A DNA stretch of 47,928 nucleotides from Bacteroidaceae bacterium (lineage in GTDB: Bacteria > Bacteroidota > Bacteroidia > Bacteroidales > Bacteroidaceae). Each line of letters starts with the position of its first letter. The first letter of the stretch is position 1. The notes below the pieces were generated by a model that made no database searches, had not been told where the DNA came from, and saw only the letters and a program-made list of their open reading frames with translations. Where the stretch lies: contig JAFZKR010000066.1 in the NCBI GenBank assembly GCA_017551845.1, forward strand, positions 1-47,928. The letters are read 5' to 3'. Made by a program: the position numbers and the translations under genes. Of the stretch, positions 9,650 to 16,654 are shown one piece after another.

Positions 9650-10382
9650 AAGGAAAAAGTGGCATCTGCCGCACCCTGCCGTAATATATCTTATTCTGCT
9701 GGTCATAGTGATTCTTGTCTCCTGGATAGGCAGTGTGGTGGAGATAAGGACATTGGGCAGGAATGGTGCTCCGTTGTTGCGGAGCGTACTCAGCGAACAG
9801 GGCATCCGATGGTTCGTGCGGAATGCAGCGGCCTGTATGGGCAGTGCTCCGGTGGGCGAGGCGATAATGATACTGATAGCCTTGGGGGCAGGGCGGGAAA
9901 GCGGATTCTTCAGGGCTTTCGCCAATACCCGGACGCTCTCGCCAAAGGAACGGGTTTCTATGGTGATCAGCCTGTCAATATTCGCTGTGCTATCGGTCTT
10001 GATACTGTACGGTCTGTTTTCGGGAGGCAATCTGCTGCTTGGAGTGACAGGAACCCTGAGGGGTGGCCCGTTGGCCGAGGGAGCCGTATTCATTCTTATG
10101 CTTGCAGTGCTGCTTCCTTCGCTCATATACGGGATTTCAACTGATACTTTCCATACGGTAAGAGAGTGTGTTGACGCTCTTTCATCCATGATAAAGGTTG
10201 CCGCTTCATTTCTCTTGACCATGCTTGTGGCCGCCCAACTCATTGCAACAGTGAAATACACCCATTTAGACATGTTGTCAGGAATCACTCCGGGTATGAT
10301 GTCGGTGATTTCATTCCTTATTTATTGGGTTCCTCTGGCAGTAATATTTCTCTTTGACCAAAAAAGGGAGAAAGAGATTTGA
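9642..10382 (+). CDS. Short AbgT-like multi-spanning membrane protein
   Basis: A 246-residue integral membrane protein with about five or six hydrophobic segments. The motif GIRWFVRNAAACMGSAPVGEAIMILIALGAGRESG resembles, in pieces, the conserved N-terminal region of AbgT (p-aminobenzoyl-glutamate/sulfonamide efflux) transporters, and the PLAEGAVFIL and SGITPGMMSV segments also fit. Full AbgT proteins are about 500 residues, so this one is about half length with no remnant downstream. The start is the ATG at 9642, inside the last codons of the response-regulator gene; longer forms lack a good start. Operon membership suggests the protein is either the controlled output of, or a membrane sensor for, the two-component system. 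The transport substrate cannot be inferred. Confidence 0.65.
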   Translation: MSERKKWHLPHPAVIYLILLVIVILVSWIGSVVEIRTLGRNGAPLLRSVLSEQGIRWFVRNAAACMGSAPVGEAIMILIALGAGRESGFFRAFANTRTLSPKERVSMVISLSIFAVLSVLILYGLFSGGNLLLGVTGTLRGGPLAEGAVFILMLAVLLPSLIYGISTDTFHTVRECVDALSSMIKVAASFLLTMLVAAQLIATVKYTHLDMLSGITPGMMSVISFLIYWVPLAVIFLFDQKREKEI

Positions 10383-10407
10383 AATCAGGAAAAAATGAGT
10401 AATTTTG
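10378..10407 (+). promoter_or_regulatory. Consensus promoter upstream of tRNA-Arg
   Basis: TTTG (10378-10381), an 18-bp spacer and TAATTTTG (10400-10407) closely match the Bacteroidetes -33/-7 promoter (TTTG, about 19 bp, TAnnTTTG). The -33 overlaps the stop of the AbgT-like gene. Transcription would start near 10411 and run through a structured leader into the tRNA at 10625. Confidence 0.6.
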
Positions 10408-10624
10408 CGGGCGCTTCTTTCGGTTGAACTTCGTTCGACCTTGGAAAGCGAGCGAATGCTTTCTGTGGTTGAACTTCGTTCGACCTTGGTAGCGCCACGA
10501 CAAAGTGAGCAAGCTCACTTTGCTCGCTTGAAACAACGCAAAGAATGAACGGGTTCCTTCTTTTCGTCATTTCAAGCGAGGAACAAAGTAAACAGGTTTA
10601 CTTTGTTCGTTTGGCTTCAGACTT
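10408..10624 (+). other. Gene-free hairpin-rich leader before tRNA-Arg
   Basis: About 215 nt without a credible ORF but with serial inverted repeats. GGTTGAAC-TTC-GTTCGACC occurs twice (10422-10440 and 10467-10485). GAAAGC...GCTTTC (10444-10463) lies between them. CAAAGTGAGC-AA-GCTCACTTTG is at 10501-10522. A perfect 12-bp stem GAACAAAGTAAA-CAGG-TTTACTTTGTTC is at 10581-10608. The promoter at 10378-10407 would place these structures on the 5' side of the tRNA precursor. They may be processing signals, a small RNA or a REP-like repeat cluster. Confidence 0.6.
10422..10489 (+). repeat. 23-nt perfect direct repeat (two copies)
   Basis: GGTTGAACTTCGTTCGACC followed by TTGG occurs at 10422-10444 and again at 10467-10489. 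Each copy is itself a hairpin (8-bp stem with one G-U pair, 3-nt loop). The 22 nt between the copies hold a smaller hairpin. Confidence 0.85.
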
Positions 10625-10698
10625 GGTTCAGTAGCTCAGCTGGATAGAGCAACAGCCTTCTAAGCTGTGGGTCAAGTGTTCGAATCCCTTCTGAATCA
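10625..10698 (+). tRNA. tRNA-Arg (anticodon TCT)
   Basis: A full 74-nt cloverleaf. The acceptor stem GGTTCAG/CTGAATC has one G-U pair, and the D stem is GCTC/GAGC. The D loop contains GGA, including A20, an arginine identity base. The anticodon stem is ACAGC/GCTGT around loop CTTCTAA (anticodon TCT, reading AGA), and the T loop is TTCGAAT. The discriminator base is A and CCA is not encoded. The T stem AAGTG/CCCTT has a T-C mismatch at pair 52-62, unusual for an elongator tRNA. A long terminator stem begins 2 nt after the 3' end. Confidence 0.95.
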
Positions 10699-10699
10699 C

Positions 10700-10748
10700 A
10701 AAGCCCTAAAGTGCCCCGGATCAAAGATTCGGGGCACTTTAGGGCTTT
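10700..10748 (+). terminator. 19-bp hairpin terminator after tRNA-Arg
   Basis: AAAGCCCTAAAGTGCCCCG (10700-10718) pairs perfectly with CGGGGCACTTTAGGGCTTT (10730-10748) around an 11-nt loop. The stem ends in Ts. It starts 2 nt from the tRNA 3' end, so it probably terminates the tRNA transcript and may mark the 3'-processing site. Confidence 0.8.
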
Positions 10749-10866
10749 ATGGTGATGTCTCAAATACCGGTGTTTTTCATGATTGGCTTGAAAAAGCTGC
10801 AAAATATATGGGCCAAACAGAATTAATCCGTAACTTTAACATCAGTAATCATTGTCAAAACGAAAT

Positions 10867-13059
10867 ATGAACAAGAAAACAAAGCAGATAGGTCTCGTTC
10901 TGTCACTCGTGGCAGGACCGTTGCTTACGACAGGAGCCTATGCCCAAGAGACAAAAGAAACCGCAATGCACAAGAAAGCGGCTGAGTTAATTGCCCAAAT
11001 GACACTCGATGAGAAGATAGGTATGATGATGAACAGTACTCCCGGAGTGGAGAGACTGGGAATCAAGCCATACGACTGGTGGAATGAGGCTCTTCACGGT
11101 GTGGCCCGGAATGGCCGTGCCACCGTTTTTCCGGAGCCGATAGGTCTGGGTGCCACATTCGATCCTGAGATTGTCAGAAAGATTGGCGACATTGTTTCCG
11201 ATGAGGGACGCGCCAAATTCGACAAGGCCCGTGAAATGGAGAATTACAGCCGCTTTACCGGCCTGACTTTTTGGGCCCCGAATGTAAACATCTTCAGGGA
11301 TCCCAGATGGGGTCGCGGGATGGAGACCTACGGAGAGGATCCCTTCCTCACAGGAACGCTTGGATCGGCTTATGTAAAAGGTATTCAAGGCGATGATCCT
11401 TTCTATCTGAAAGCTGCTGCCTGTGCAAAACATTTTGCCGTTCATTCAGGTCCGGAATCCGTCCGTCACAGCTTCAATGCTGTTCCTTCCATGAAGGATC
11501 TGTATGAGACTTATCTTCCGGCTTTCGAAATGCTGGTGAAAGATGCTCATGTGGAGGTTGTGATGGGAGCTTACAACCGGGTATTCGGTGAAAGTGCTTC
11601 CGGCAGCAAGTTCCTTCTTACTGACCTGCTCCGCGATACATGGGGATTCAACGGGCATATCGTGTCGGACTGCGGGGCTATTGATGACATTTTTGGCGGA
11701 CACCATATTGCGAGGGATGCGGCAGAGGCCAGCGCCATCGCAATCAAGGCGGGTATGAACCTGGAGTGCGGCAGTTCTTTCCGCAGCCTGAAAAGCGCCA
11801 TTGACCGTGGACTCATCACCGAGGCAGACATTGACAAAGCCCTTGAGCCGTTGTTGATGACCCAGCTTAAGCTAGGTATCCTCTATAACGACCCGGATTG
11901 TCCTTACTACGGAATTCCCGCTTCGGTCATAGGAAGTGAAGAACACTATGCTGTTGCCCGTCAGGCTGCAGTTGAGTCTATGGTACTCCTCAAGAACGAT
12001 AATAACCTCCTGCCGTTGCGTAAGGATATCAAGAACGTTTATGTGACAGGAACGGCAGCAACTGACACGTACTCGATGATGGGAAACTATTATGGTATAT
12101 CTGACCACTACAGCACCTATCTGCAGGGTATTGTAAGTAAGGTGAGCGATGGAACCAATGTCAATTACAAGCCGGCGTACACCATTGTTCCCACAAGGGA
12201 TGTGAATCCGGGGAACTATGCTACTACACAGGCTGCACAAGCTGACTATACCATAATGTTCATGGGTAACAACGGAACCACCGAGGGCGAGGAGAGCGAC
12301 GCTATCAGTTCTCCAAGCATCGGAGACCGTCTGAGTATAGATTTACCGGAGAATCAGATGTCGTTCTTCAGGAGTGTCGCCAGGATGCGCGGGAGAAACA
12401 ACCACCTCATCGTGGTACTCACCGGCGGAAGCCCTATTAATCTTAAGGAAATTGCCGAAGGTGCCGATGCTGTGATAATGGCGTGGTATCCCGGACAGGA
12501 AGGTGGCGACGCTTTGGCAGAGCTGCTCTTCGGAGAGAAGAATTTCAGCGGAAGACTCCCTATAACATTCCCTGTCACTTCCGATGAACTTCCGGATTTC
12601 AGCGACTATTCAATGGAAGGACGTACTTACAAGTATATGACAGGTAATACGATGTATCCATTCGGATATGGTCTTTCATACGGCAGCAGCCAGTATGGTG
12701 ACCTTGCTGTCCTGACTAAGAAGCCCAAGCTGGGCAAACCCGTAGATGTTGAGATACCTGTCACCAATACCGGCAAGGTGGAGCGGACAGAGACCGTACA
12801 GCTTTATGTATCAACCCCCAACGCCGGCCAGGGTGCTCCTTACAGTCAGCTCGTAGCCTTCGAGAGGGTTACCCTTAAACCGGGTGAGAGCCATACGGTA
12901 CACTTCACTGTGAGTCCGGATCAGATGATGGAGTTCCAAAGCGACGGAAAAACCAAACTGATAAAGGGAACATATAAGTTCACTGTAGGTGCAGCATCTC
13001 CCACGCAAAGGTCTGAAGAGCTGGGCGTTTCACTGAAGAGCGTGAACATCAAGCTTTAG
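10867..13059 (+). CDS. Glycoside hydrolase family 3, beta-xylosidase/beta-glucosidase type
   Basis: A secreted or periplasmic GH3 enzyme of 730 residues that removes non-reducing-end sugars, most likely xylose or glucose. The signal peptide ends near GAYA-QE at residue 27. The N-terminal barrel has FWAPNVNIFRDPRWGRGMETYGEDP in pieces, then KHFAVHSGPE and the nucleophile Asp268 in VSDCGA. The second domain has GEES near Glu473-Glu476, where the acid/base is expected, then GGSPINL and AWYPGQEGGDALAELLFG. A C-terminal FnIII-like domain follows (PVDVEIPVTNTGKVERTETVQLYV). The ATG at 10867 is chosen over the TTG at 10852, which would damage the signal peptide. It is convergent with a GH10 xylanase, which favours a xylo-oligosaccharide substrate by inference. 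Confidence 0.92.
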   Translation: MNKKTKQIGLVLSLVAGPLLTTGAYAQETKETAMHKKAAELIAQMTLDEKIGMMMNSTPGVERLGIKPYDWWNEALHGVARNGRATVFPEPIGLGATFDPEIVRKIGDIVSDEGRAKFDKAREMENYSRFTGLTFWAPNVNIFRDPRWGRGMETYGEDPFLTGTLGSAYVKGIQGDDPFYLKAAACAKHFAVHSGPESVRHSFNAVPSMKDLYETYLPAFEMLVKDAHVEVVMGAYNRVFGESASGSKFLLTDLLRDTWGFNGHIVSDCGAIDDIFGGHHIARDAAEASAIAIKAGMNLECGSSFRSLKSAIDRGLITEADIDKALEPLLMTQLKLGILYNDPDCPYYGIPASVIGSEEHYAVARQAAVESMVLLKNDNNLLPLRKDIKNVYVTGTAATDTYSMMGNYYGISDHYSTYLQGIVSKVSDGTNVNYKPAYTIVPTRDVNPGNYATTQAAQADYTIMFMGNNGTTEGEESDAISSPSIGDRLSIDLPENQMSFFRSVARMRGRNNHLIVVLTGGSPINLKEIAEGADAVIMAWYPGQEGGDALAELLFGEKNFSGRLPITFPVTSDELPDFSDYSMEGRTYKYMTGNTMYPFGYGLSYGSSQYGDLAVLTKKPKLGKPVDVEIPVTNTGKVERTETVQLYVSTPNAGQGAPYSQLVAFERVTLKPGESHTVHFTVSPDQMMEFQSDGKTKLIKGTYKFTVGAASPTQRSEELGVSLKSVNIKL

Positions 13060-13096
13060 GTCTTAGAGAAATCGGAAATGCTTAACCGCATGAATT

Positions 13097-13132
13097 AAAA
13101 GGAAGGGTGACCATGAGGCCACCCTTCCTTTT
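13097..13132. terminator. Bidirectional terminator between GH3 and GH10 genes
   Basis: AAAAGGAAGGGTG (13097-13109) pairs perfectly with CACCCTTCCTTTT (13120-13132) around a 10-nt loop. The stem gives a T-run in either direction, as expected between convergent genes. Confidence 0.85.
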
Positions 13133-13150
13133 ATTATTACAAGAGTTTGA

Positions 13151-14548
13151 TTACTTCTTGAAGTCACGTACGGTGTAGTAAACATCCTTGCGCTGGTAAT
13201 CGCGGTCGAACAGCAGCGGGAAGTTGTTGGCACCGAGCCATGAGTCGCGGTCACCAAGGTTCCAGAAGGTTACGCAAGAGAAGTTCTTCTTATACTTGCG
13301 GATAACCTGGAAAAGCTCGGCGTACTTTTGCTTCTGCATCTCTGCGAGAGTGTCTGTAAGAACCTGACCCTCGCCACGGCTGAACTGGAGTTGGCCGCCG
13401 GCCTCGCGATTGATACGGATATCGAACTCTGTGATCTGGATATCATCAACCAGCTCAAGATACATCTGGATGGCCTTCTCGAAGTCCTCAATGGTGGGGT
13501 TGTCATAGATGTTGTAGTGACCCTGCATACCGATACCGGTGATAGGAGCACCCTCGCTCTGCAGCTTCTTGACCATGTTGTAGATGTAAGTTCTCTTGGA
13601 AGGTGTCCAAGCGCTGTAGTCATTATAGAAAAGACCGGCGTTGGGGTCAGCCTCATGAGCGAATTCGAATGCTTTCTTGATGAACTCGTCACCGCAGAGC
13701 TGATAAGCTGTGGACTGACGGAATGACTGCTCATAAGAAGCGTTGGGGTTGTTAGCGTCACTCATGGCCTCATTTACAACATCCCAGCAGTAAACAACGT
13801 CCTTGTAACGGTTGATGACTGTGTGGATGTGAGCACGAAGTGAATCGTAGAACTCTTCCTTGGTAGCCTTAGCATACTTGGGGACCTTTACAGTCTGAGG
13901 AGCCTGGCCCTGAGCCTGTGCACGCTGTCCACCCTGAGGAGCACCGCCGCCGAATCCGCCAAAACCGCCGAATCCACCCTGAGGAGCACCCTGAGGAGCA
14001 CCTTGAGGAGCACCCTGCGGGCGCTGTCCACCCTGTCTCTGACCACCTTGGGGAGCGCCCTGCGGACGCTGTCCGCCCTGAGGAGCACCACCGCCGAATC
14101 CGCCAAAACCGCCGAATCCGCCACGAGCGGGCTGCTCTACCCAAATGGTATCACCGTTTTCATCACGCTCTACGACCTGGTTGCCGTTCTCGTCATACTT
14201 GTTGAACATCCAGTTTGCGAACTGGCTGTGCCATACCAGGCAGTGACCACGCATCTTAATACCGTTCTTACGGCAGAAATCAGCAATTGCATCGGCCTGT
14301 GCAAAGTTCCAGACACCGGGCTGAGGGTGAATTTCACCGGGTTTCATGCAGTTCTCAGCTGTTATGCTGTTGAACTCCTTGAGAATCAGGGCTGCCTGAA
14401 GTGAATCAGTTACGTTACGCGGTGTAACGGCAACACCAATCTTGAAATAGTTTTTGTAGGCATCCTTCAGACCGGGGTCTTTCGGGCCACATGCGCTCAT
14501 CAGTACAATAGACGCAATGAGTGCGGTTGTTGAGATTTTTTTCATCAA
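13151..14548 (-). CDS. GH10 endo-1,4-beta-xylanase lipoprotein with low-complexity insertion
   Basis: A 465-residue GH10 endo-xylanase that cleaves the internal beta-1,4-xylan backbone. The lipobox LMSAC has Cys20, so it is probably an outer-membrane lipoprotein. Barrel motifs in order: ITAENCMKPGE (62-72), GHCLVWHSQ (101-109), WDVVNEA with acid/base Glu260, MQGHYN, and ITEFDIR with nucleophile Glu374, then TFWNLGDRDSWL. Between WHSQFANWMF and HIHTVINRYK there is a 77-residue Gly/Gln/Pro/Phe-rich insertion (about 142-218), preceded by two DENG stretches. Without it the enzyme has normal GH10 length. Other Bacteroidetes GH10 enzymes are known to carry carbohydrate-binding modules inserted within the catalytic domain. 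A TAATTTTG promoter lies 50-60 nt upstream of the ATG. Confidence 0.93.
   Translation of the reverse strand: MMKKISTTALIASIVLMSACGPKDPGLKDAYKNYFKIGVAVTPRNVTDSLQAALILKEFNSITAENCMKPGEIHPQPGVWNFAQADAIADFCRKNGIKMRGHCLVWHSQFANWMFNKYDENGNQVVERDENGDTIWVEQPARGGFGGFGGFGGGAPQGGQRPQGAPQGGQRQGGQRPQGAPQGAPQGAPQGGFGGFGGFGGGAPQGGQRAQAQGQAPQTVKVPKYAKATKEEFYDSLRAHIHTVINRYKDVVYCWDVVNEAMSDANNPNASYEQSFRQSTAYQLCGDEFIKKAFEFAHEADPNAGLFYNDYSAWTPSKRTYIYNMVKKLQSEGAPITGIGMQGHYNIYDNPTIEDFEKAIQMYLELVDDIQITEFDIRINREAGGQLQFSRGEGQVLTDTLAEMQKQKYAELFQVIRKYKKNFSCVTFWNLGDRDSWLGANNFPLLFDRDYQRKDVYYTVRDFKK
13895..14125 (-). repeat. In-frame degenerate tandem repeat inside the xylanase gene
   Basis: This segment encodes repeated GGFGGFGGFGGGAPQGGQR blocks at both ends and repeated PQGA/PQGGQRP units in the middle. 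The DNA repeats (for example CCGCCGAATCCGCCAAAACC-type and GAGGAGCACCCT-type units) stay in the coding frame. Such tracts are prone to length change by slippage. Confidence 0.85.
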
Positions 14549-14602
14549 TTTATGAACTGAATTTGTAGTTAATGATTATTGATTATTCGTTATTTTGTGC
14601 GC

Positions 14603-14633
14603 CAAAATTAATCATTTTTAAACAGATTCTAAA
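14603..14633 (-). promoter_or_regulatory. Promoter of the GH10 xylanase gene
   Basis: On the minus strand, TTTA (14633-14630), a 19-bp spacer and TAATTTTG (14610-14603) fit the Bacteroidetes -33/-7 promoter with one -33 mismatch. The predicted leader is about 50 nt. Confidence 0.55.
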
Positions 14634-14658
14634 CCTTTTGGCTTAAAATGTATCTAAA

Positions 14659-15462
14659 ATGTGTATGAAGGGGTTGTCTGTGATACGATACATGTTTGCT
14701 TCACTGGCATTGTGCCTGTGCGGTCATGTCTGTGCGCAATGGGAGGACCCCCTTGTAATAGATGACAATTACCAGCCTTACGAATATCCGTTGGTTCAGG
14801 GAAATCCTCTCGAAATAGGCAAACCTCCTTCAGGACAGGGTTCGGTACTTATAGTTACCAACCCTCCGGGTGCCAAGGTATTCATCGATGATGTTTTTCA
14901 GGGGGAGACTCCTCTTCTTATCAGCAATGTGGCCGACGGGACTTACAATGCACGGTTTGAATTGGAAGGATATCTCAATTACTACACGGTGTTCGATGTG
15001 GCAGCCACACTGCAATCCAATGTGACTGCCGGACTGACGCCGCGTCAGCATTATTTTTTTGACAACCGTGAGCTGTACACCACTTTGATATATGAGTATA
15101 GCGGTATGAATGCCGAGGGGTGGGGCGTGGGTAACTCCTGGGGCGGTTATTTCAGAAATATAAATCTGGAGCAATCCACTGTAGTGCATATAGGCATATC
15201 AAATACGGTCTCATTTGAAGGTGCGGTGGGGTACGGTTTTAAAATGGGCCGCCTGAACCGCTTCAGGCTTACTCCCCAAATAGGATATTCCGGAGTGTGG
15301 TTTGACCATGTGGATACTGCTGTAAGCGGTTGGAACGGTTATCTCCGGGGCTTGCTCAACTTCAAATGCGCCATAACCGAGCAGTATGCTTTCTCCACAA
15401 CGCTCCTCTATGACAAAACAGGTTTCGGTTTCCGTGCAGGTATCCTTTTCTATGTGAACTGA
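14659..15462 (+). CDS. PEGA-domain outer-membrane-type protein
   Basis: A 267-residue exported protein with a signal peptide ending at HVCA-QW (about residue 27). A PEGA domain lies at about 55-125 (GSVLIVTNPPGAKVFIDD, then GETPLLISNV and YNARFELEGYLNY); such domains are thought to bind or link at the cell surface. The remaining 130 residues alternate in a beta-strand pattern and end with an aromatic-rich GFRAGILFYVN, suggesting a small barrel. The two ATGs (14659 and 14665) cannot be separated; the longer is given. It is divergent from the xylanase and just upstream of an AraC-type regulator, but nothing ties it functionally to either. Confidence 0.7.
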   Translation: MCMKGLSVIRYMFASLALCLCGHVCAQWEDPLVIDDNYQPYEYPLVQGNPLEIGKPPSGQGSVLIVTNPPGAKVFIDDVFQGETPLLISNVADGTYNARFELEGYLNYYTVFDVAATLQSNVTAGLTPRQHYFFDNRELYTTLIYEYSGMNAEGWGVGNSWGGYFRNINLEQSTVVHIGISNTVSFEGAVGYGFKMGRLNRFRLTPQIGYSGVWFDHVDTAVSGWNGYLRGLLNFKCAITEQYAFSTTLLYDKTGFGFRAGILFYVN

Positions 15463-15475
15463 CATATTTTTTTGC

Positions 15476-15483
15476 TATCTTCG
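15476..15483 (+). promoter_or_regulatory. -7-like box before the 7TM-AraC gene
   Basis: TATCTTCG is one mismatch from TAnnTTTG, 13 nt after the PEGA gene stop and 25 nt before the ATG at 15509. No good -33 was seen. Confidence 0.4.
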
Positions 15484-15508
15484 CGAACGGAAATCATATT
15501 TGTACCTG

Positions 15509-16642
15509 ATGTTCGTATATACTCTGTTCTCATTCCTTCCGTTTATGGTCGCTCTGTTCTGGACAGTGATGATCGTGCTTGATAATATCCATGGATGGAA
15601 AAAAAGTTTCATGCCGAAACTTTTGGCGTTAGCATTGGTCTGCACTTTGTTTTTCTTTGCTCAGGCGTTCCATTATCTTGTTCCTGACCAGGATACGGCC
15701 ATCCCGGAGATTATCTTGTATGTATGCGGACTTGCAATATATCCGGTACTGTTCATTTTCATAAAAAAGATTACAACGTCCAAGGATATGGACTTTTATG
15801 ATTACCTGCTGTTCTTACCTTCGGTGGTTTTGATAGTATGTTCAGTTGTTTTCAAAATGACAGGTTCCGTCAATACCGGACTCTTCGGCTGGGTCATTCC
15901 GATTTATTATTTTGTAATGATTTATCTGAGCATCAAATCATCAATATGTATAATAAGGTATGACCGTCAGATACAGAACTTCTATTCAAATACCACCAGT
16001 AAGACTTTTGCCATAATACTTTGGATAATGTATCTGATGCTCTTCTCATCGGTCTTGTCCATTTTGAAAAGTATCATAGGCCGCGATTATTTCTCAGGCA
16101 GCATGCTTATTGCCATACCTTCACTGCTGGTAAGCGTTATCCTTTTCATTTTTTTCTATAAGGGTATAAAGATAGATTTTACGGCTGAGGATGCAAGTGC
16201 GGATCAGTTGGATGTGAACCAGATCCTGCAATACTGGAAAAAGTTTTCATTTATACAGAATGTAAAAAAGGCGGGAGAGAGTGTCTCCCCGACAGTTTAC
16301 GAGGATTTGATAAAGGAATTGGATAATGCAATCAGGGTGAATAAGATGTACAGAAATTCCGAACTCAAGATAACTGATGTGGCGGATGCTGTGGCGTCAA
16401 ACCGCACGTATGTTTCAAATGCCATAAACCAAGGACTCAATATGTCATTCTCCGATTATATAAACAAACTACGGGTGGAGGAGGTAATGGACAAGCTGGT
16501 TACGATGGAAAACGGGAAAACTGTCAAACAGGTTTCCGAGGAGGTGGGATTCAACAACGATGCAACTTTTTACCGCCATTTCCGCAAGGTGACAGGCATG
16601 ACTCCTGTCGAGTGGATAAATAAAAACAGGTTAAACAGATAA
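15509..16642 (+). CDS. Membrane-embedded AraC-family regulator (7TM plus HTH)
   Basis: A 377-residue protein with seven predicted membrane helices in the first 230 residues and a C-terminal AraC/XylS double helix-turn-helix. The second HTH is clear: KTVKQVSEEVGFNNDATFYR followed by HFRKVTGMTPVEW, with the first at LKITDVADAVASNRTYVSNA. A DNA-binding domain fixed to the membrane suggests direct sensing of a lipophilic or envelope signal; this is inference. The ATG at 15509 is chosen over the TTG at 15500. The flavodiiron gene starts 12 nt after its stop and aminopeptidase P follows, so the three probably form an operon. Confidence 0.85.
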   Translation: MFVYTLFSFLPFMVALFWTVMIVLDNIHGWKKSFMPKLLALALVCTLFFFAQAFHYLVPDQDTAIPEIILYVCGLAIYPVLFIFIKKITTSKDMDFYDYLLFLPSVVLIVCSVVFKMTGSVNTGLFGWVIPIYYFVMIYLSIKSSICIIRYDRQIQNFYSNTTSKTFAIILWIMYLMLFSSVLSILKSIIGRDYFSGSMLIAIPSLLVSVILFIFFYKGIKIDFTAEDASADQLDVNQILQYWKKFSFIQNVKKAGESVSPTVYEDLIKELDNAIRVNKMYRNSELKITDVADAVASNRTYVSNAINQGLNMSFSDYINKLRVEEVMDKLVTMENGKTVKQVSEEVGFNNDATFYRHFRKVTGMTPVEWINKNRLNR

Positions 16643-16654
16643 AAATAACAGGTG

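Noticed and set aside
9509..10288. Minus-strand 259-codon ORF
   Set aside because: Antisense to the AbgT-like membrane gene; composition mirrors the hydrophobic sense frame.
10617..10802. Minus-strand ORF containing EGIRTLDPQLRRLLLYPAELL
   Set aside because: It is the antisense translation of tRNA-Arg and its terminator, a familiar artefact, not a protein gene.
13895..14125. CRISPR-like repeat array
   Set aside because: The repeats are in-frame coding units of variable length without unique spacers, inside a complete GH10 gene.
10867..14548. A polysaccharide utilisation locus
   Set aside because: No SusC, SusD or hybrid regulator is present in the window; two glycosidases alone do not make one.
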